Made by a program: the position numbers and the translations under genes
Notes under the pieces: generated by a model
The model's input: only the letters and a program-made list of their open reading frames with translations
Told to the model about the DNA's origin: nothing
Database searches by the model: none
Assembly (NCBI RefSeq): GCF_000378385.1
Contig: NZ_KB899680.1
Coordinates: 1 to 64,000 of the forward strand
DNA: 64,000 bases
From: Paenibacillus daejeonensis DSM 15491
GTDB lineage: Bacteria > Bacillota > Bacilli > Paenibacillales > Paenibacillaceae
Direction: 5' to 3'
Shown: positions 15,423 to 24,632 of the stretch, piece after piece
Layout: every line of letters starts with the position of its first letter
How positions within the stretch are numbered: position 1 is the stretch's first letter

Positions 15423-16316
15423 ATGAGTCAATCGGCTAAACGCAAAGTGTTTTTAATTGTTTTTCTTCTGCCGACCTTTTTGTTTTTTTGCCTGTTTACC
15501 CTCTATCCCATAGGGAAGGGGATTCAAATCTCGTTCTACGACTGGTCGGGTGGGACGAAGAATATGGACTTTATTGGACTGGACAATTACAAACAGATGT
15601 TCAGTGATCCTATTGTTGGCCGAGCGGTTGGCAATGACTACTTTCTGGTGTTTGGGAAGGTCATCGGCATTATGCTGCTGGCTACGTTTTTTGCGGTGGC
15701 TGTCACGAGGCTGAATGTCTGGGGCAAGAATGTATACCGCGTGCTATTTTTTATTCCGAATGTGATTTCCGTCGTCGTCATCGGCGTGTTATGGAGATAT
15801 GTATATAATCCCAACCTGGGTTTTCTCAATTCGTTTCTCTCTTTGTTTACCGAGGAGAGGGTGCAGACGGCATGGCTGGGAGAGCCGAATACGGCGATGA
15901 CGTCGCTGCTCTGGCCCCCAATATGGGCGGGAATCGGGTTTTACATGATATTACTGATTGCAGCGATTCTATCCATTCCCAAGGAGCTGTATGAAGCGGC
16001 CGACCTGGACGGAGCTTCCCAGTGGCGTCAATTCCTATCCGTCACTCTGCCGCTGATGTGGGAGCAGATGAAGGTGAGCGTGCTGCATATTGTCATGACG
16101 ACCCTGAACGGTTCGTTTATTCTCGTCTGGATTATGACGGAGGGCGGACCGGATAACTCGACGCAGGTTATGGGCTCCTATCTGTATCAGATGGGCTTCC
16201 GGCAATACCATATGGGATACGCGGCGACCATCGGCGTGCTGATCCTGGTCCTTTCCCTGCTCACAACGATGATTTTGCAGCGGGTCATGAAACGGGACAC
16301 GATTGAATTGGCATGA
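15423..16316 (+). CDS. Sugar ABC transporter permease 1 (MalF/NgcF type)
   Basis: 297 residues, ATG after AAGGAAGG. Six predicted membrane helices; the ATPase-contact EAA loop is present (KELYEAADLDGASQWRQFLS). It forms a heterodimer with the next gene product and imports the sugar bound by the 13938 lipoprotein. No ATPase is encoded in the operon, so a shared MsmX-type ATPase is likely. Confidence 0.85.
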   Translation: MSQSAKRKVFLIVFLLPTFLFFCLFTLYPIGKGIQISFYDWSGGTKNMDFIGLDNYKQMFSDPIVGRAVGNDYFLVFGKVIGIMLLATFFAVAVTRLNVWGKNVYRVLFFIPNVISVVVIGVLWRYVYNPNLGFLNSFLSLFTEERVQTAWLGEPNTAMTSLLWPPIWAGIGFYMILLIAAILSIPKELYEAADLDGASQWRQFLSVTLPLMWEQMKVSVLHIVMTTLNGSFILVWIMTEGGPDNSTQVMGSYLYQMGFRQYHMGYAATIGVLILVLSLLTTMILQRVMKRDTIELA

Positions 16317-16332
16317 GGAGTGAAATCAACCG

Positions 16333-17178
16333 ATGATGTTAACCAAACAAAACCCGGTAGCGCGCGTCGTCACCTATGTCCTGCTGCTGCTGTGGGGGGT
16401 CGCAGTTGTTTATCCGCTTATCTGGACGCTGCTTGGTGCGCTGAAGGATAACGCGCAGTTTATGCTAAAACAGCCCTGGGCCCTGCCCGAGTTCCCACTG
16501 CTGTGGGAAAACTTCACGTATGTATGGGGAAGATACGGGTTTGGCAGTTATTTTACTAACTCCATTCTCGTCACCGTAGGCAGCATTGCCCTCTCGTTGT
16601 TTCTATCGGCGACGACCGCATATGTATTGGCCAGATTCAAGATCAAAGGCGGGCAAGTGCTGTACTACTTGTATTTGTCGGCCATGATGATTCCGATGAT
16701 TCTTGGTTTGATCCCGCTGTTCTTTCTGTTGAATGACCTGGGACTTATCAACCGGATTCCTGGCTTGATTCTAGTCTATACCGCTAGCGCCCTGCCTTTT
16801 GGCATCTTCGTTCTCGTCAGCTTTTTTAAAACCTTGCCCAAGGAATTGGAGGAGGCGGCGTACATCGACGGGGCGGGCCACGCCCGTACCTTCTGGTCCG
16901 TCATGCTGCCGTTGGCCCGCTCAGGTCTTATTTCTGTGGGCATCATGAACGGCCTGACGATATGGAATGAGTACATTATGGGCTCCGTGCTGGTCAACAA
17001 GCCCGCGCTCTATACGCTGCCGGTGGGACTTGCCGTCATGCAGAATGAAATGCAATACCGCACCGAATGGGGGCCGCTCTTTGCGGGTCTGTTGTTATCT
17101 ATTGTGCCGGTTCTGGTGGTCTATATCATTTTTCAAAGGCAGATTGCCGAGGGTGTCACCGCTGGTGCAGTGAAATAG
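16333..17178 (+). CDS. Sugar ABC transporter permease 2 (MalG/NgcG type)
   Basis: 281 residues with six predicted helices and the EAA loop KELEEAAYIDGAGHARTFWS. It begins 16 bases after the first permease. Ends IAEGVTAGAVK, a C-terminus typical of CUT1 MalG-type permeases. Partner of 15423-16316. Confidence 0.85.
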   Translation: MMLTKQNPVARVVTYVLLLLWGVAVVYPLIWTLLGALKDNAQFMLKQPWALPEFPLLWENFTYVWGRYGFGSYFTNSILVTVGSIALSLFLSATTAYVLARFKIKGGQVLYYLYLSAMMIPMILGLIPLFFLLNDLGLINRIPGLILVYTASALPFGIFVLVSFFKTLPKELEEAAYIDGAGHARTFWSVMLPLARSGLISVGIMNGLTIWNEYIMGSVLVNKPALYTLPVGLAVMQNEMQYRTEWGPLFAGLLLSIVPVLVVYIIFQRQIAEGVTAGAVK

Positions 17179-17254
17179 ATACACAGCTTCCCTGTCAAAT
17201 CCTGCTTTACAATATGCCGACGTTGTAAGACATTAGTAGAAGGGAGTTCAGTCC

Positions 17255-20200
17255 ATGCGCACACGATTCAAAATTTTGGCGATGTTTTTGATTGCTGCCG
17301 TCTGGTTGTCCAGCATTCCTGTCTATGCCGCTCCTGAGGAGCCGCAAGCAAGTATTGACTACCCTGTGTTTGAGGATGGCTTTGTCCGGAAATCGAGGGG
17401 GACCACCAATTACAGCTACGAGAACATTACTGCAGCACACGGAGCCCAGTATGGAGGCCAAGGCATTACCGTCCTCAATGCCAAGTATTATGGAACCGAT
17501 GAGATTATTGCGGCGATGAAGCTCAGATTGCCGACCAAGGCTCAAATCGAAGAGAACGACCTGAACCAATTTGATTTTGTCTTCCATGTGTTCAAAAACC
17601 CCAATTACACGTTGGGCAATCAATCGTACATCTTTCATTATGCTACCGACACGAATTGGTCAGAGACATCGATGACCTGGAATACCAAGCCTTCATTTCT
17701 CGATCGCAGCAGCACGCAGACGCTGTTCCGGTTTGAGGTCAGGCAGAATGAGGAGTATGAATTCAAAACCGATGCAGAAAAGATGATTACCGTTGATATT
17801 ACGGATACGATTCTGCAACTGGTTGAGGAAGGAAGGGAGGAGATCACGGTGTTCACGAGCGCGCAGAACAGTCTGGATTCCTCGCTGATGTTCCATAGCA
17901 AGGAAACCAGCAATGCGAGCAAGCGCCCCAAAATGGTAGGCTCCCACCGCCCGGACGTCGATCCCGGTCCGGTAGACCCGGGTCCTGTGGATCCGGAACC
18001 AACCGATCCCGTGGATCCAAGTGATCCGGGTAACATTGCGTACCAGAAGCCGGCTCGAAGCAATCTGTCCAAGCACTTGGCGGGCAATGTAACCGATGGC
18101 AATCCGGCAACAGCCTGGAGCGGAATTTTCTATCCGGCTTATATCGATATTGACCTGATGGATCAATACGATCTGAGTGAGCTCAAGGTGTTCCTGCCGC
18201 CTGGTAAAATTGCGTACTACACCATTTACGGCAGTAACGACGGGGCCACCTACGACCGTCTCTATCAAAAACGTTCAAGAACAGCCGCTACAGCAGACGG
18301 GGACACAATTGTTCTGGAGGCGCCCGCCTCGTATCGGATCGTTCGAATCTACATGGAATATACACAGGGCGAGAATACGGCATATCTAGCCGAAGTCAGA
18401 GCGTATGGCACCAAGACGAATACCAACACGGACCCGCTCCGGACGGGATCAATGGAAGAGATTCTCGGTCTGCAGAATTTCAAGGATACGGCCTATAGTG
18501 AGGCGATAACCGATCAGGAGACCTATGATAATATCGCTGGTATCGTCGAGCGCACGGTAGGTCCGCAATACCGGGACTGGTTTTCGTTTGAGGTTGCACC
18601 TAATACAGCCAATGAGATGGACTATTTTGAACTAAGCGACCGGAATGGAAAAGTACACATTACAGGCAACACAGGTATCTCCATTACCACCGGATTGAAT
18701 TACTACTATAAGAACTACCTGAATGTTCATATCTCGGAGCAGACCATGCAGGTGAAGATGCCGTCGACCCTTGTGACGATTGGCGAGCCTGTACGCAAAG
18801 AGACGGAATACAAAATTCGTTATGCCTTCAATTACTGTACACTCAGTTATTCGTTCGCTTTCTTTGGTGTAGAAGAATGGCAGAGGGAAAATGACTGGTT
18901 GGCGTTAAATGGGGTCAACGTTGTGCTGGATCTTGCAGGACAAGAAGCGACCTGGGTCAAATTTTTGATGAATTTCGGTTATTCCTTTGATGATGCGAAG
19001 GACTGGCTTACTGGTCCGGCTTATAACGCCTGGCAGTTCATGGCCAACATGGAGGCGTTCGGCGGTCCGGTACCGGACGGGTATATTATCGATCGGGCCG
19101 AGCTGGCGAGAAGTACCATGCGGTGGAAAAATTCACTGGGCATGCAGACCGTTCTTCAAGGGTATGCCGGTGTGGTGCCAACGAATTTCAACGAGTTTCA
19201 GCCGGATGTGGCGGTGATCAAGCAGGGCCTATGGAACGGGTTCAGCCGGCCGGATATGATTGCAACCGATTCACCGCTGTATGATGACTATGCAAGACTG
19301 TTCTATGAAGCGCAGGAGTTTGTCTATGGGAAGACCTCGCAATACTACGCTGCCGATCCATTTCATGAGGGAGGCAGACGTCCTTCGGGATTGAGCGACG
19401 GTACGATTGCCCATGAAGTCTTAAATTCAATGCTTGAATATGATGAGGATGCGGTATGGATCGTCCAGGGCTGGCAGAGCAATCCGACCAATGACCTGCT
19501 CCGCGGGATGGGCGACCGGAGAGAGGACCACGTCCTGATCGTGGATCTGATCAAGTATCCGCTGGCCAGCTTTACCAAATACAACCGGACGTCATATGAC
19601 AGTACACGGCTCGATGCGGTCGAGTTCAACGGGACGAGCTGGGTATGGGGACTGCTCGGCAATTTTGGCGGCAACCCGTCGATGCACGGGCAAATGGAAG
19701 TGATGGTCAATGATATCCAGAATGCCAAGAAAACGAGCAAGCATATGGCTGGCCTGGGGATTATATCAGAGGCGCAATACGAAAATCCGATTCTCTATGA
19801 TCTGATTTTTGATCTGGCCTGGGCGGATGAGAGCTTCAATCTGGATCAGTGGATGGCCAAGTATATCGAGCGCCGCTATGGCGGTACCTCGTCCAATGCC
19901 ACACTGGCCTGGGACATCATGAAGGACGCCAACTATAATTACGGGGTCCGGTTCACTACACAGATTTACGGAATGAAGAACACAACGCCACAAAACTATG
20001 GCAAGCAAAACATTGCTTACGGTGCAGACAAGCTGGAAACTGCGTTCCGTCTGCTGGCAGAGGATTTCGACAAGTTCAAGGCGAGTGAAGCCTATCTCTA
20101 TGATTTGACCGAAATCATGCGACAGTTGGTGAGCAATTATTCCGTGTTTGCTTATAACGAGGTGCTGACTGCACGGGACAACAGGGACTTGGCTGCGTTT

Positions 20201-23200
20201 AAAGAGGCAAAAGCCGATTTCCTGCATTCCTTTGACGTCTTGAATGCCGTCCAGGCCACGCAGCAGGATCAGCTTGCTGGTGAATGGATTGGCAGAGCAC
20301 AGGATTTGGCGGCACCTTACGATGATTTCACGAACGATGCGTTTGAATTGAATGCCAAAACTTTGATTACGACCTGGGGCTCGCGCCAATCCCACGGCAG
20401 TCTGAAGGAATACGGGTGGCGCAACTATGAAGGCATGTTTATCGACATTTATAAGAATGTATGGGAAACGTATCTGAACAAAGTCGAGGCCAACCTGGAA
20501 ACAGGTGCTCCGATTGCGACCATCAGCGTCTCAGGGTACTTCGATCTCTATTGGGATTGGGTGCTGGGGGACCAGGACTACAACAGGGAAGCCAAGGATT
20601 CTGCAGAGGATCTAAAAGAAGTTGTCGAGCTCGTATTCGAGCACGCGATGCTATCCGGGGAGCTGGATCCGAATATCGGCAACCGTGCGATCGGCCGGCT
20701 CGCAAGCACCAACACAGCCAGCGTGTCGGGACGATTGCTCGCTGCGACGGATGGAAGGGCGGATACGCAGGTGACACTCCAGGCCAATCCGGTCATCCCG
20801 GAGCCTGAGCTCATCATCGACCTGGTCGGCGCATTCCAGCTGTCCAAGGTTCAAGTACTGGCCGACCGCGTAACGTTCGCAGGCTACGAGGTCTATACCA
20901 GCAATGACAAGCTCAGTTGGGATAAAATCGGCGAGGTTGCTGTAGGTGATGTGACCAGCAGCGGGAATGAATGGCTTGTATCTAACCTGGAGGCACGTTA
21001 TGTCAAAATACAGGCGATTGCTGCCGAACCGCCACACGGGGAGCAGGAACTGAGCCTGAGCGAAGTGCGCGTGTATGGCGAGCGAATCTTGCCGACCTTG
21101 GAGCACTTGCGGGAGCTGGCGCGTTTTGCCAAGACGATTCCATTGGAAGCAAGCGAACCTGGTGTGGTGACTGCCTTCCAGAACGCGATGCTGCAGGCAG
21201 AACAGGCGATTGCCATGGAGGCGGCGGTCGATCAGGTGAACAGTGTCTACTGGAGTGTGTACGATACGATTCTCCGGCTCAATCTGACCGGCCTCAAGAA
21301 TCTGGCTGTGAACCGGCCGGTTACAGCGCATAACGGAACGGCTGGCAACCCGGCCAGACTGGTGGATAACAGCCGGGACACGGTCTGGGATTCGGGCCGG
21401 TTAAGCGCCACCGGGCTGCCTTATGAGGCGACGATTACACCGGGATGGGCGACGATCGCACTCGGGGATGTGTATCATGTCGAAGAGATCCAGGTCATCT
21501 TCGGCAATAACAACCAGGGCTACTGGCATAACTATGAGCTGTACACCAGTTTGAATGGCACCGATTGGACCAAGGTCGGGGAGAAGACCACCCGGACTAC
21601 GCCTAATGAGGCGGAGGACAATCACATGTTGGAGAATGTTCAAGCCAGCTACATCCGAATGGCTACGACCAATATTCAGGAGTCAGGCGGTAGAAGGGCA
21701 CCTTATCAGGTAGCTGAGCTGCGTGTGCTGGGGGCAGAGCTCGATGCTGTCACCTCCGTCACGGAGCTGACTGATGTGCGTGTGCCATACGGCATGACCG
21801 CTGCGGACTTGATGAGACAGCTGCCATCCAGTGTGGAAGTGGTGCTGGAGAGCGGCGCGACCCGGACAGTAGCCGTAGTATGGGAGGCTGCTGACTATGA
21901 CGGAACGAAGCCGGGCGAATACACAGTAAACGGCACGCTCCCATCCAATCTCTACAACCCGGATGCGCGGATGGCAAGCGTGAAGGTCATTGTAGGTGAG
22001 CAAGGGGAGCCCGAGCCGCCGGTGTGGCCGGATCGCAGCATGCTGAGAGCAGCGAATGTCTCCAGCTCAGGCCTTACACTCACTTGGACGGCTGCGGATG
22101 ATGCCGAGGCTGTGACGGCTTACAACATTTACAATGGTAGCCGGTTAATCGGAACAACAGCAGGGGATGTGACCACCTTTGCAGTGAGCGGTCTGTCCGC
22201 CAGTACGACCTACACCTTCAAGGTGGAAGCCGGCAATGAGCTTGACCTATGGACGACCAGCGGGCCGTCGGTTACAGTGACGACTGAGCGCGGACGCGAT
22301 CCGATTAACCCTTGGCCGCCTGTTACGCCTCCAGTCACAGAGCCGCAACCGGAACCGAATGAACCGCAAGAAACAAATGAGATCACCGTGATCGCACCTG
22401 TAATTGGGGCGGGACGTATGGCCAAGGCCAGCATCAGCGCTGAAGCGTTCGACAAAGCGGCTGCCCATGGAGCGACAGTGGTTATTACCGTGAACGAGGC
22501 TTCTGGCGCTGCCGGCTATGAGGTTGTCCTGCCACCTCATGCCCTGTCTGCGGGCGACAAGGACAAACGCGTAATGATCCGGACGCCATTAGGCACGGTC
22601 ACAGCAAGAGCTGATCTGTTGCCGAGTGCAGCGGGGACAGGAGCACAGGACGTGTCCCTGTCGATCACCAAGGCTGCTCAGGGAGCAGGCGTCGAGCTTG
22701 CCGTACACGTCGATGGCAAGGCGCAGGCATGGCGCAATCCGAATGCGCCGCTTGAAGTCTTCCTGCCGTATACGCCGACAGCTGCCGAACTGGCAGATAC
22801 CGACTACCTCTTCGTCTGGTATGTAGACGAAGCAGGCAAGAGGACGGCGGTCGCTTCTGGCTCCTACGATGCGGAGCGGGGCGGCGTCAGCTTCCAGGCC
22901 GAACAAACCGGCCGTTATATGATCAGCTATGTTCATACAACCTTTGGCGATCTGCAAGGGTATGCTTGGGCGAGGCAGGCCATCGAAGCGATGGCTTCCC
23001 GAGGCATTATTCATGGAACATCGGCAGAGACCTATCATCCAGCAGCAGACATCAAGCGAGCAGACTTCATGGTTCTGCTGGTGCGGACACTGCAGCTGCA
23101 AGCGGAGACGGCTGCGAACTTCGCAGATGTCGCACCAGAGGCTTATTATGCCGAGGAAGTGGCGGTTGCCAAGGCACTGGGCATCACCCAGGGGACTGGT

Positions 23201-23485
23201 GATAACCGGTTCCGCCCAGAGCAATCCATCTCCAGACAGGAGATGATGGTACTCCTGGACCGCGCACTGGCGCTGATGGGTCAGCCACTTGAAGCGGGCA
23301 CCTCGGATGATCTGGTACAGTTCCGGGACCAGGGTCAGGTTGCAGGCTATGCGGAGCAGAGCGTAGCCAACCTGGTCAAGAGCGGTCTCATCCAGGGCAA
23401 GGGTGAGCACATCGATCCGTTGGGTCAGGCCACACGAGCCGAGATTGCAGTACTGATCGAGCGTTTGTACCACTTTGTCTTTTAG
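17255..23485 (+). CDS. S-layer-anchored GH89 alpha-N-acetylglucosaminidase, multimodular
   Basis: 2076 residues. Order: signal peptide (1-29); DNRLRE/CBM96-like domain (about 35-225); DPGP-rich linker; F5/8C (CBM32-like) domain (262-387); GH89/NAGLU region (about 395-1135); two more F5/8C domains (1139-1290 and 1348-1495); Big_4-like (1498-1579); fibronectin III (1591-1675); Pro/Glu linker; unknown domain (1708-1890); three SLH motifs (1897-2076) that bind cell-wall polymer. In the GH89 part, FHEGG (Glu705) and NFGGNPSMHGQMEV (Glu815) match the acid/base and nucleophile of NAGLU/CpGH89. It should cut terminal alpha-GlcNAc, as in gastric mucin or heparan-type glycans. Fourth gene of the RAT-controlled operon: released GlcNAc can enter by the divergent PTS. 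Confidence 0.9.
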   Translation: MRTRFKILAMFLIAAVWLSSIPVYAAPEEPQASIDYPVFEDGFVRKSRGTTNYSYENITAAHGAQYGGQGITVLNAKYYGTDEIIAAMKLRLPTKAQIEENDLNQFDFVFHVFKNPNYTLGNQSYIFHYATDTNWSETSMTWNTKPSFLDRSSTQTLFRFEVRQNEEYEFKTDAEKMITVDITDTILQLVEEGREEITVFTSAQNSLDSSLMFHSKETSNASKRPKMVGSHRPDVDPGPVDPGPVDPEPTDPVDPSDPGNIAYQKPARSNLSKHLAGNVTDGNPATAWSGIFYPAYIDIDLMDQYDLSELKVFLPPGKIAYYTIYGSNDGATYDRLYQKRSRTAATADGDTIVLEAPASYRIVRIYMEYTQGENTAYLAEVRAYGTKTNTNTDPLRTGSMEEILGLQNFKDTAYSEAITDQETYDNIAGIVERTVGPQYRDWFSFEVAPNTANEMDYFELSDRNGKVHITGNTGISITTGLNYYYKNYLNVHISEQTMQVKMPSTLVTIGEPVRKETEYKIRYAFNYCTLSYSFAFFGVEEWQRENDWLALNGVNVVLDLAGQEATWVKFLMNFGYSFDDAKDWLTGPAYNAWQFMANMEAFGGPVPDGYIIDRAELARSTMRWKNSLGMQTVLQGYAGVVPTNFNEFQPDVAVIKQGLWNGFSRPDMIATDSPLYDDYARLFYEAQEFVYGKTSQYYAADPFHEGGRRPSGLSDGTIAHEVLNSMLEYDEDAVWIVQGWQSNPTNDLLRGMGDRREDHVLIVDLIKYPLASFTKYNRTSYDSTRLDAVEFNGTSWVWGLLGNFGGNPSMHGQMEVMVNDIQNAKKTSKHMAGLGIISEAQYENPILYDLIFDLAWADESFNLDQWMAKYIERRYGGTSSNATLAWDIMKDANYNYGVRFTTQIYGMKNTTPQNYGKQNIAYGADKLETAFRLLAEDFDKFKASEAYLYDLTEIMRQLVSNYSVFAYNEVLTARDNRDLAAFKEAKADFLHSFDVLNAVQATQQDQLAGEWIGRAQDLAAPYDDFTNDAFELNAKTLITTWGSRQSHGSLKEYGWRNYEGMFIDIYKNVWETYLNKVEANLETGAPIATISVSGYFDLYWDWVLGDQDYNREAKDSAEDLKEVVELVFEHAMLSGELDPNIGNRAIGRLASTNTASVSGRLLAATDGRADTQVTLQANPVIPEPELIIDLVGAFQLSKVQVLADRVTFAGYEVYTSNDKLSWDKIGEVAVGDVTSSGNEWLVSNLEARYVKIQAIAAEPPHGEQELSLSEVRVYGERILPTLEHLRELARFAKTIPLEASEPGVVTAFQNAMLQAEQAIAMEAAVDQVNSVYWSVYDTILRLNLTGLKNLAVNRPVTAHNGTAGNPARLVDNSRDTVWDSGRLSATGLPYEATITPGWATIALGDVYHVEEIQVIFGNNNQGYWHNYELYTSLNGTDWTKVGEKTTRTTPNEAEDNHMLENVQASYIRMATTNIQESGGRRAPYQVAELRVLGAELDAVTSVTELTDVRVPYGMTAADLMRQLPSSVEVVLESGATRTVAVVWEAADYDGTKPGEYTVNGTLPSNLYNPDARMASVKVIVGEQGEPEPPVWPDRSMLRAANVSSSGLTLTWTAADDAEAVTAYNIYNGSRLIGTTAGDVTTFAVSGLSASTTYTFKVEAGNELDLWTTSGPSVTVTTERGRDPINPWPPVTPPVTEPQPEPNEPQETNEITVIAPVIGAGRMAKASISAEAFDKAAAHGATVVITVNEASGAAGYEVVLPPHALSAGDKDKRVMIRTPLGTVTARADLLPSAAGTGAQDVSLSITKAAQGAGVELAVHVDGKAQAWRNPNAPLEVFLPYTPTAAELADTDYLFVWYVDEAGKRTAVASGSYDAERGGVSFQAEQTGRYMISYVHTTFGDLQGYAWARQAIEAMASRGIIHGTSAETYHPAADIKRADFMVLLVRTLQLQAETAANFADVAPEAYYAEEVAVAKALGITQGTGDNRFRPEQSISRQEMMVLLDRALALMGQPLEAGTSDDLVQFRDQGQVAGYAEQSVANLVKSGLIQGKGEHIDPLGQATRAEIAVLIERLYHFVF

Positions 23486-23510
23486 AAGATGACAACAGGC
23501 ATGAAATGAA

Positions 23511-23537
23511 GACCGTCCTTTGGGCGGTCTTTTGTTG
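23511..23537 (+). terminator. Terminator of the GH89 operon
   Basis: GACCGTCC-TTTG-GGCGGTC stem followed by TTTTG, 25 bases after the stop codon. Confidence 0.75.
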
Positions 23538-23570
23538 TTCCGGGAGACGCGTGTTTTGCTGTGCTCGGCT

Positions 23571-23755
23571 CTAACGGCCACCATGACCGCTATTGCACTC
23601 TAGATCGATGGTTTGAAAATGTAACGGCCATGTACGCAGCTATTTGCCCTGTTGGCGTATGTTTTAGCTTGATTTCAATGAAATAAGCGCGCTGGTGGCC
23701 ATTAGAATTGTGAACCAGGCGAAAAGGCCGAAATAAGTGCGCTGGTGGCCGTTAG
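23571..23755 (+). repeat. 185-bp palindromic interspersed repeat, copy 3
   Basis: Same 185-bp length, termini and internal layout as the copies at 7575 and 7816, and closest to the 7816 copy. It sits just after the terminator of the GH89 operon, so the PTS/GH89 regulon is flanked by copies in the same orientation. Confidence 0.85.
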
Positions 23756-24185
23756 AGCGGGAGCAGTCAATGCGATCCCACCTCCATTAGTATTACTCCT
23801 GCGGAAACTGTCCCACCGCAGTGTGATGCTACTATTGCATTAGCTGGAACCGCTAGACTAACCCACCCCCACAGCATGCTACTTTCACTTCTCCACCCAG
23901 CGAGTCCTCAACAACATACCAAGTAATCCCGACGTTATTCCTGGCTCCCACCACATCGCCCCGCACATCAGTCACCACACGCCCCACACATCGCCCCGCA
24001 CATCAGTCACCACACGCCCCACACATCGCCCCATACCGCACCCCACCATATCGCTCAACCCCACACTCCAACCAAAATCCCCCAACAAACTTCCACCTTC
24101 GTAATACTTTCACCATGTTCATCCAGTCCGAAATGCGCGATGATAGATCTTGCAAGGCAATAAGAAACAAAAAGCAAGACCTTAG
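23756..24185 (+). other. Non-coding stretch with low-complexity C/A-rich DNA
   Basis: No gene is visible. From about 23815 the plus strand is strongly C- and A-rich and almost free of G-rich runs, unlike its surroundings. It contains 2.3 copies of a 35-bp direct repeat (23954-24033). The last 60 bases become A/T richer before the structured RNA. Confidence 0.5.
23954..24033 (+). repeat. 35-bp tandem repeat
   Basis: Unit starts CATCGCCCCGCACATCAGTC at 23954, 23989 and (partial) 24024, perfect between the first two units. Non-coding. Confidence 0.8.
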
Positions 24186-24386
24186 TTCTTATATGGTCCG
24201 TTCGTAACGAGGCTGGGATGTCGGATCATCCCGCAGTGCCGCGCCAGTTGGCGAAGGTATCCTGTACGTGCGGAGCGGTAGGAATCCACTTGGGGTTCGA
24301 TTCCCCAATCGCTATGGGAGCGATCTTTGGTAGAGTACTCGACTGTCAATCGAGTCTTCACACACAAAATGGACCAACGGATAGAA
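24186..24386 (+). ncRNA. Structured RNA with circularly permuted tRNA(Asp)-like core
   Basis: A perfect T arm comes first (TGGGG-TTCGATT-CCCCA, 24291-24307), then the 3' acceptor strand ATCGCT, a 5-base loop ATGGG, the matching 5' acceptor strand AGCGAT (24319-24324), a minimal D arm CTTT-GGT-AGAG, and a perfect anticodon arm CTCGA-CTGTCAA-TCGAG (24338-24354) with anticodon GTC (Asp), T33 and A37. The tRNA order is therefore permuted, and no CCA is encoded. Outside it are hairpins GGGATG/CATCCC (24215-24232) and TGCCGC/GCGGTA, all closed by TGGTCC (24194-24199) / GGACCA (24371-24376). A long stem closing a tRNA-like module recalls bacterial Y RNAs (YrlA). It lies 250 bases upstream of a slipin gene. 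RNA status and boundaries are inferred. Confidence 0.6.
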
Positions 24387-24632
24387 TCCCTTGCGGCCAC
24401 GATAAGCGCACTGCGAGGAAGACCTAGTAATCTCGTGGATACCGATTGGGCGAACACAGGAGCGGGGTGCAGGGAGGGAAGAGTGCGAAAGGGTGGCTGA
24501 AGTCTGGTCATTCTCTAGCTCTAAGACATCTCGGTACCCCACCAGCTGTTCGCTGATCTCAAGCGAGTTTCCGTCAATCCCGGCAGCGGGGTTCTATACC
24601 GAAGGTCAAATGAATGTTAAGGGGGCATCACC
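24387..24632 (+). other. Structured leader between the tRNA-like RNA and the slipin gene
   Basis: No reading frame of interest. Several pairings are possible: CCTTGC/GCGAGG (near 24388-24418) and CCACGA/TCGTGG (near 24397-24439), which cross each other, and AGGGTGG with CCCCACC (24490-24544). It may be the 3' part of the same RNA or the 5' leader of the slipin mRNA. It ends in AAGGGGG, the slipin ribosome binding site. Confidence 0.35.

Noticed and set aside
24291-24356. Ordinary tRNA-Asp gene
   Set aside because: The T arm and 3' acceptor strand precede the 5' acceptor, D and anticodon arms, and no CCA end is encoded, so a normal tRNA cannot form from this order.
24387-24632. T-box riboswitch upstream of the slipin gene
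   Set aside because: AGGGTGG near 24490 resembles part of a T-box, but the antiterminator bulge sequence and a downstream terminator are missing, and slipin is not an amino-acid gene.
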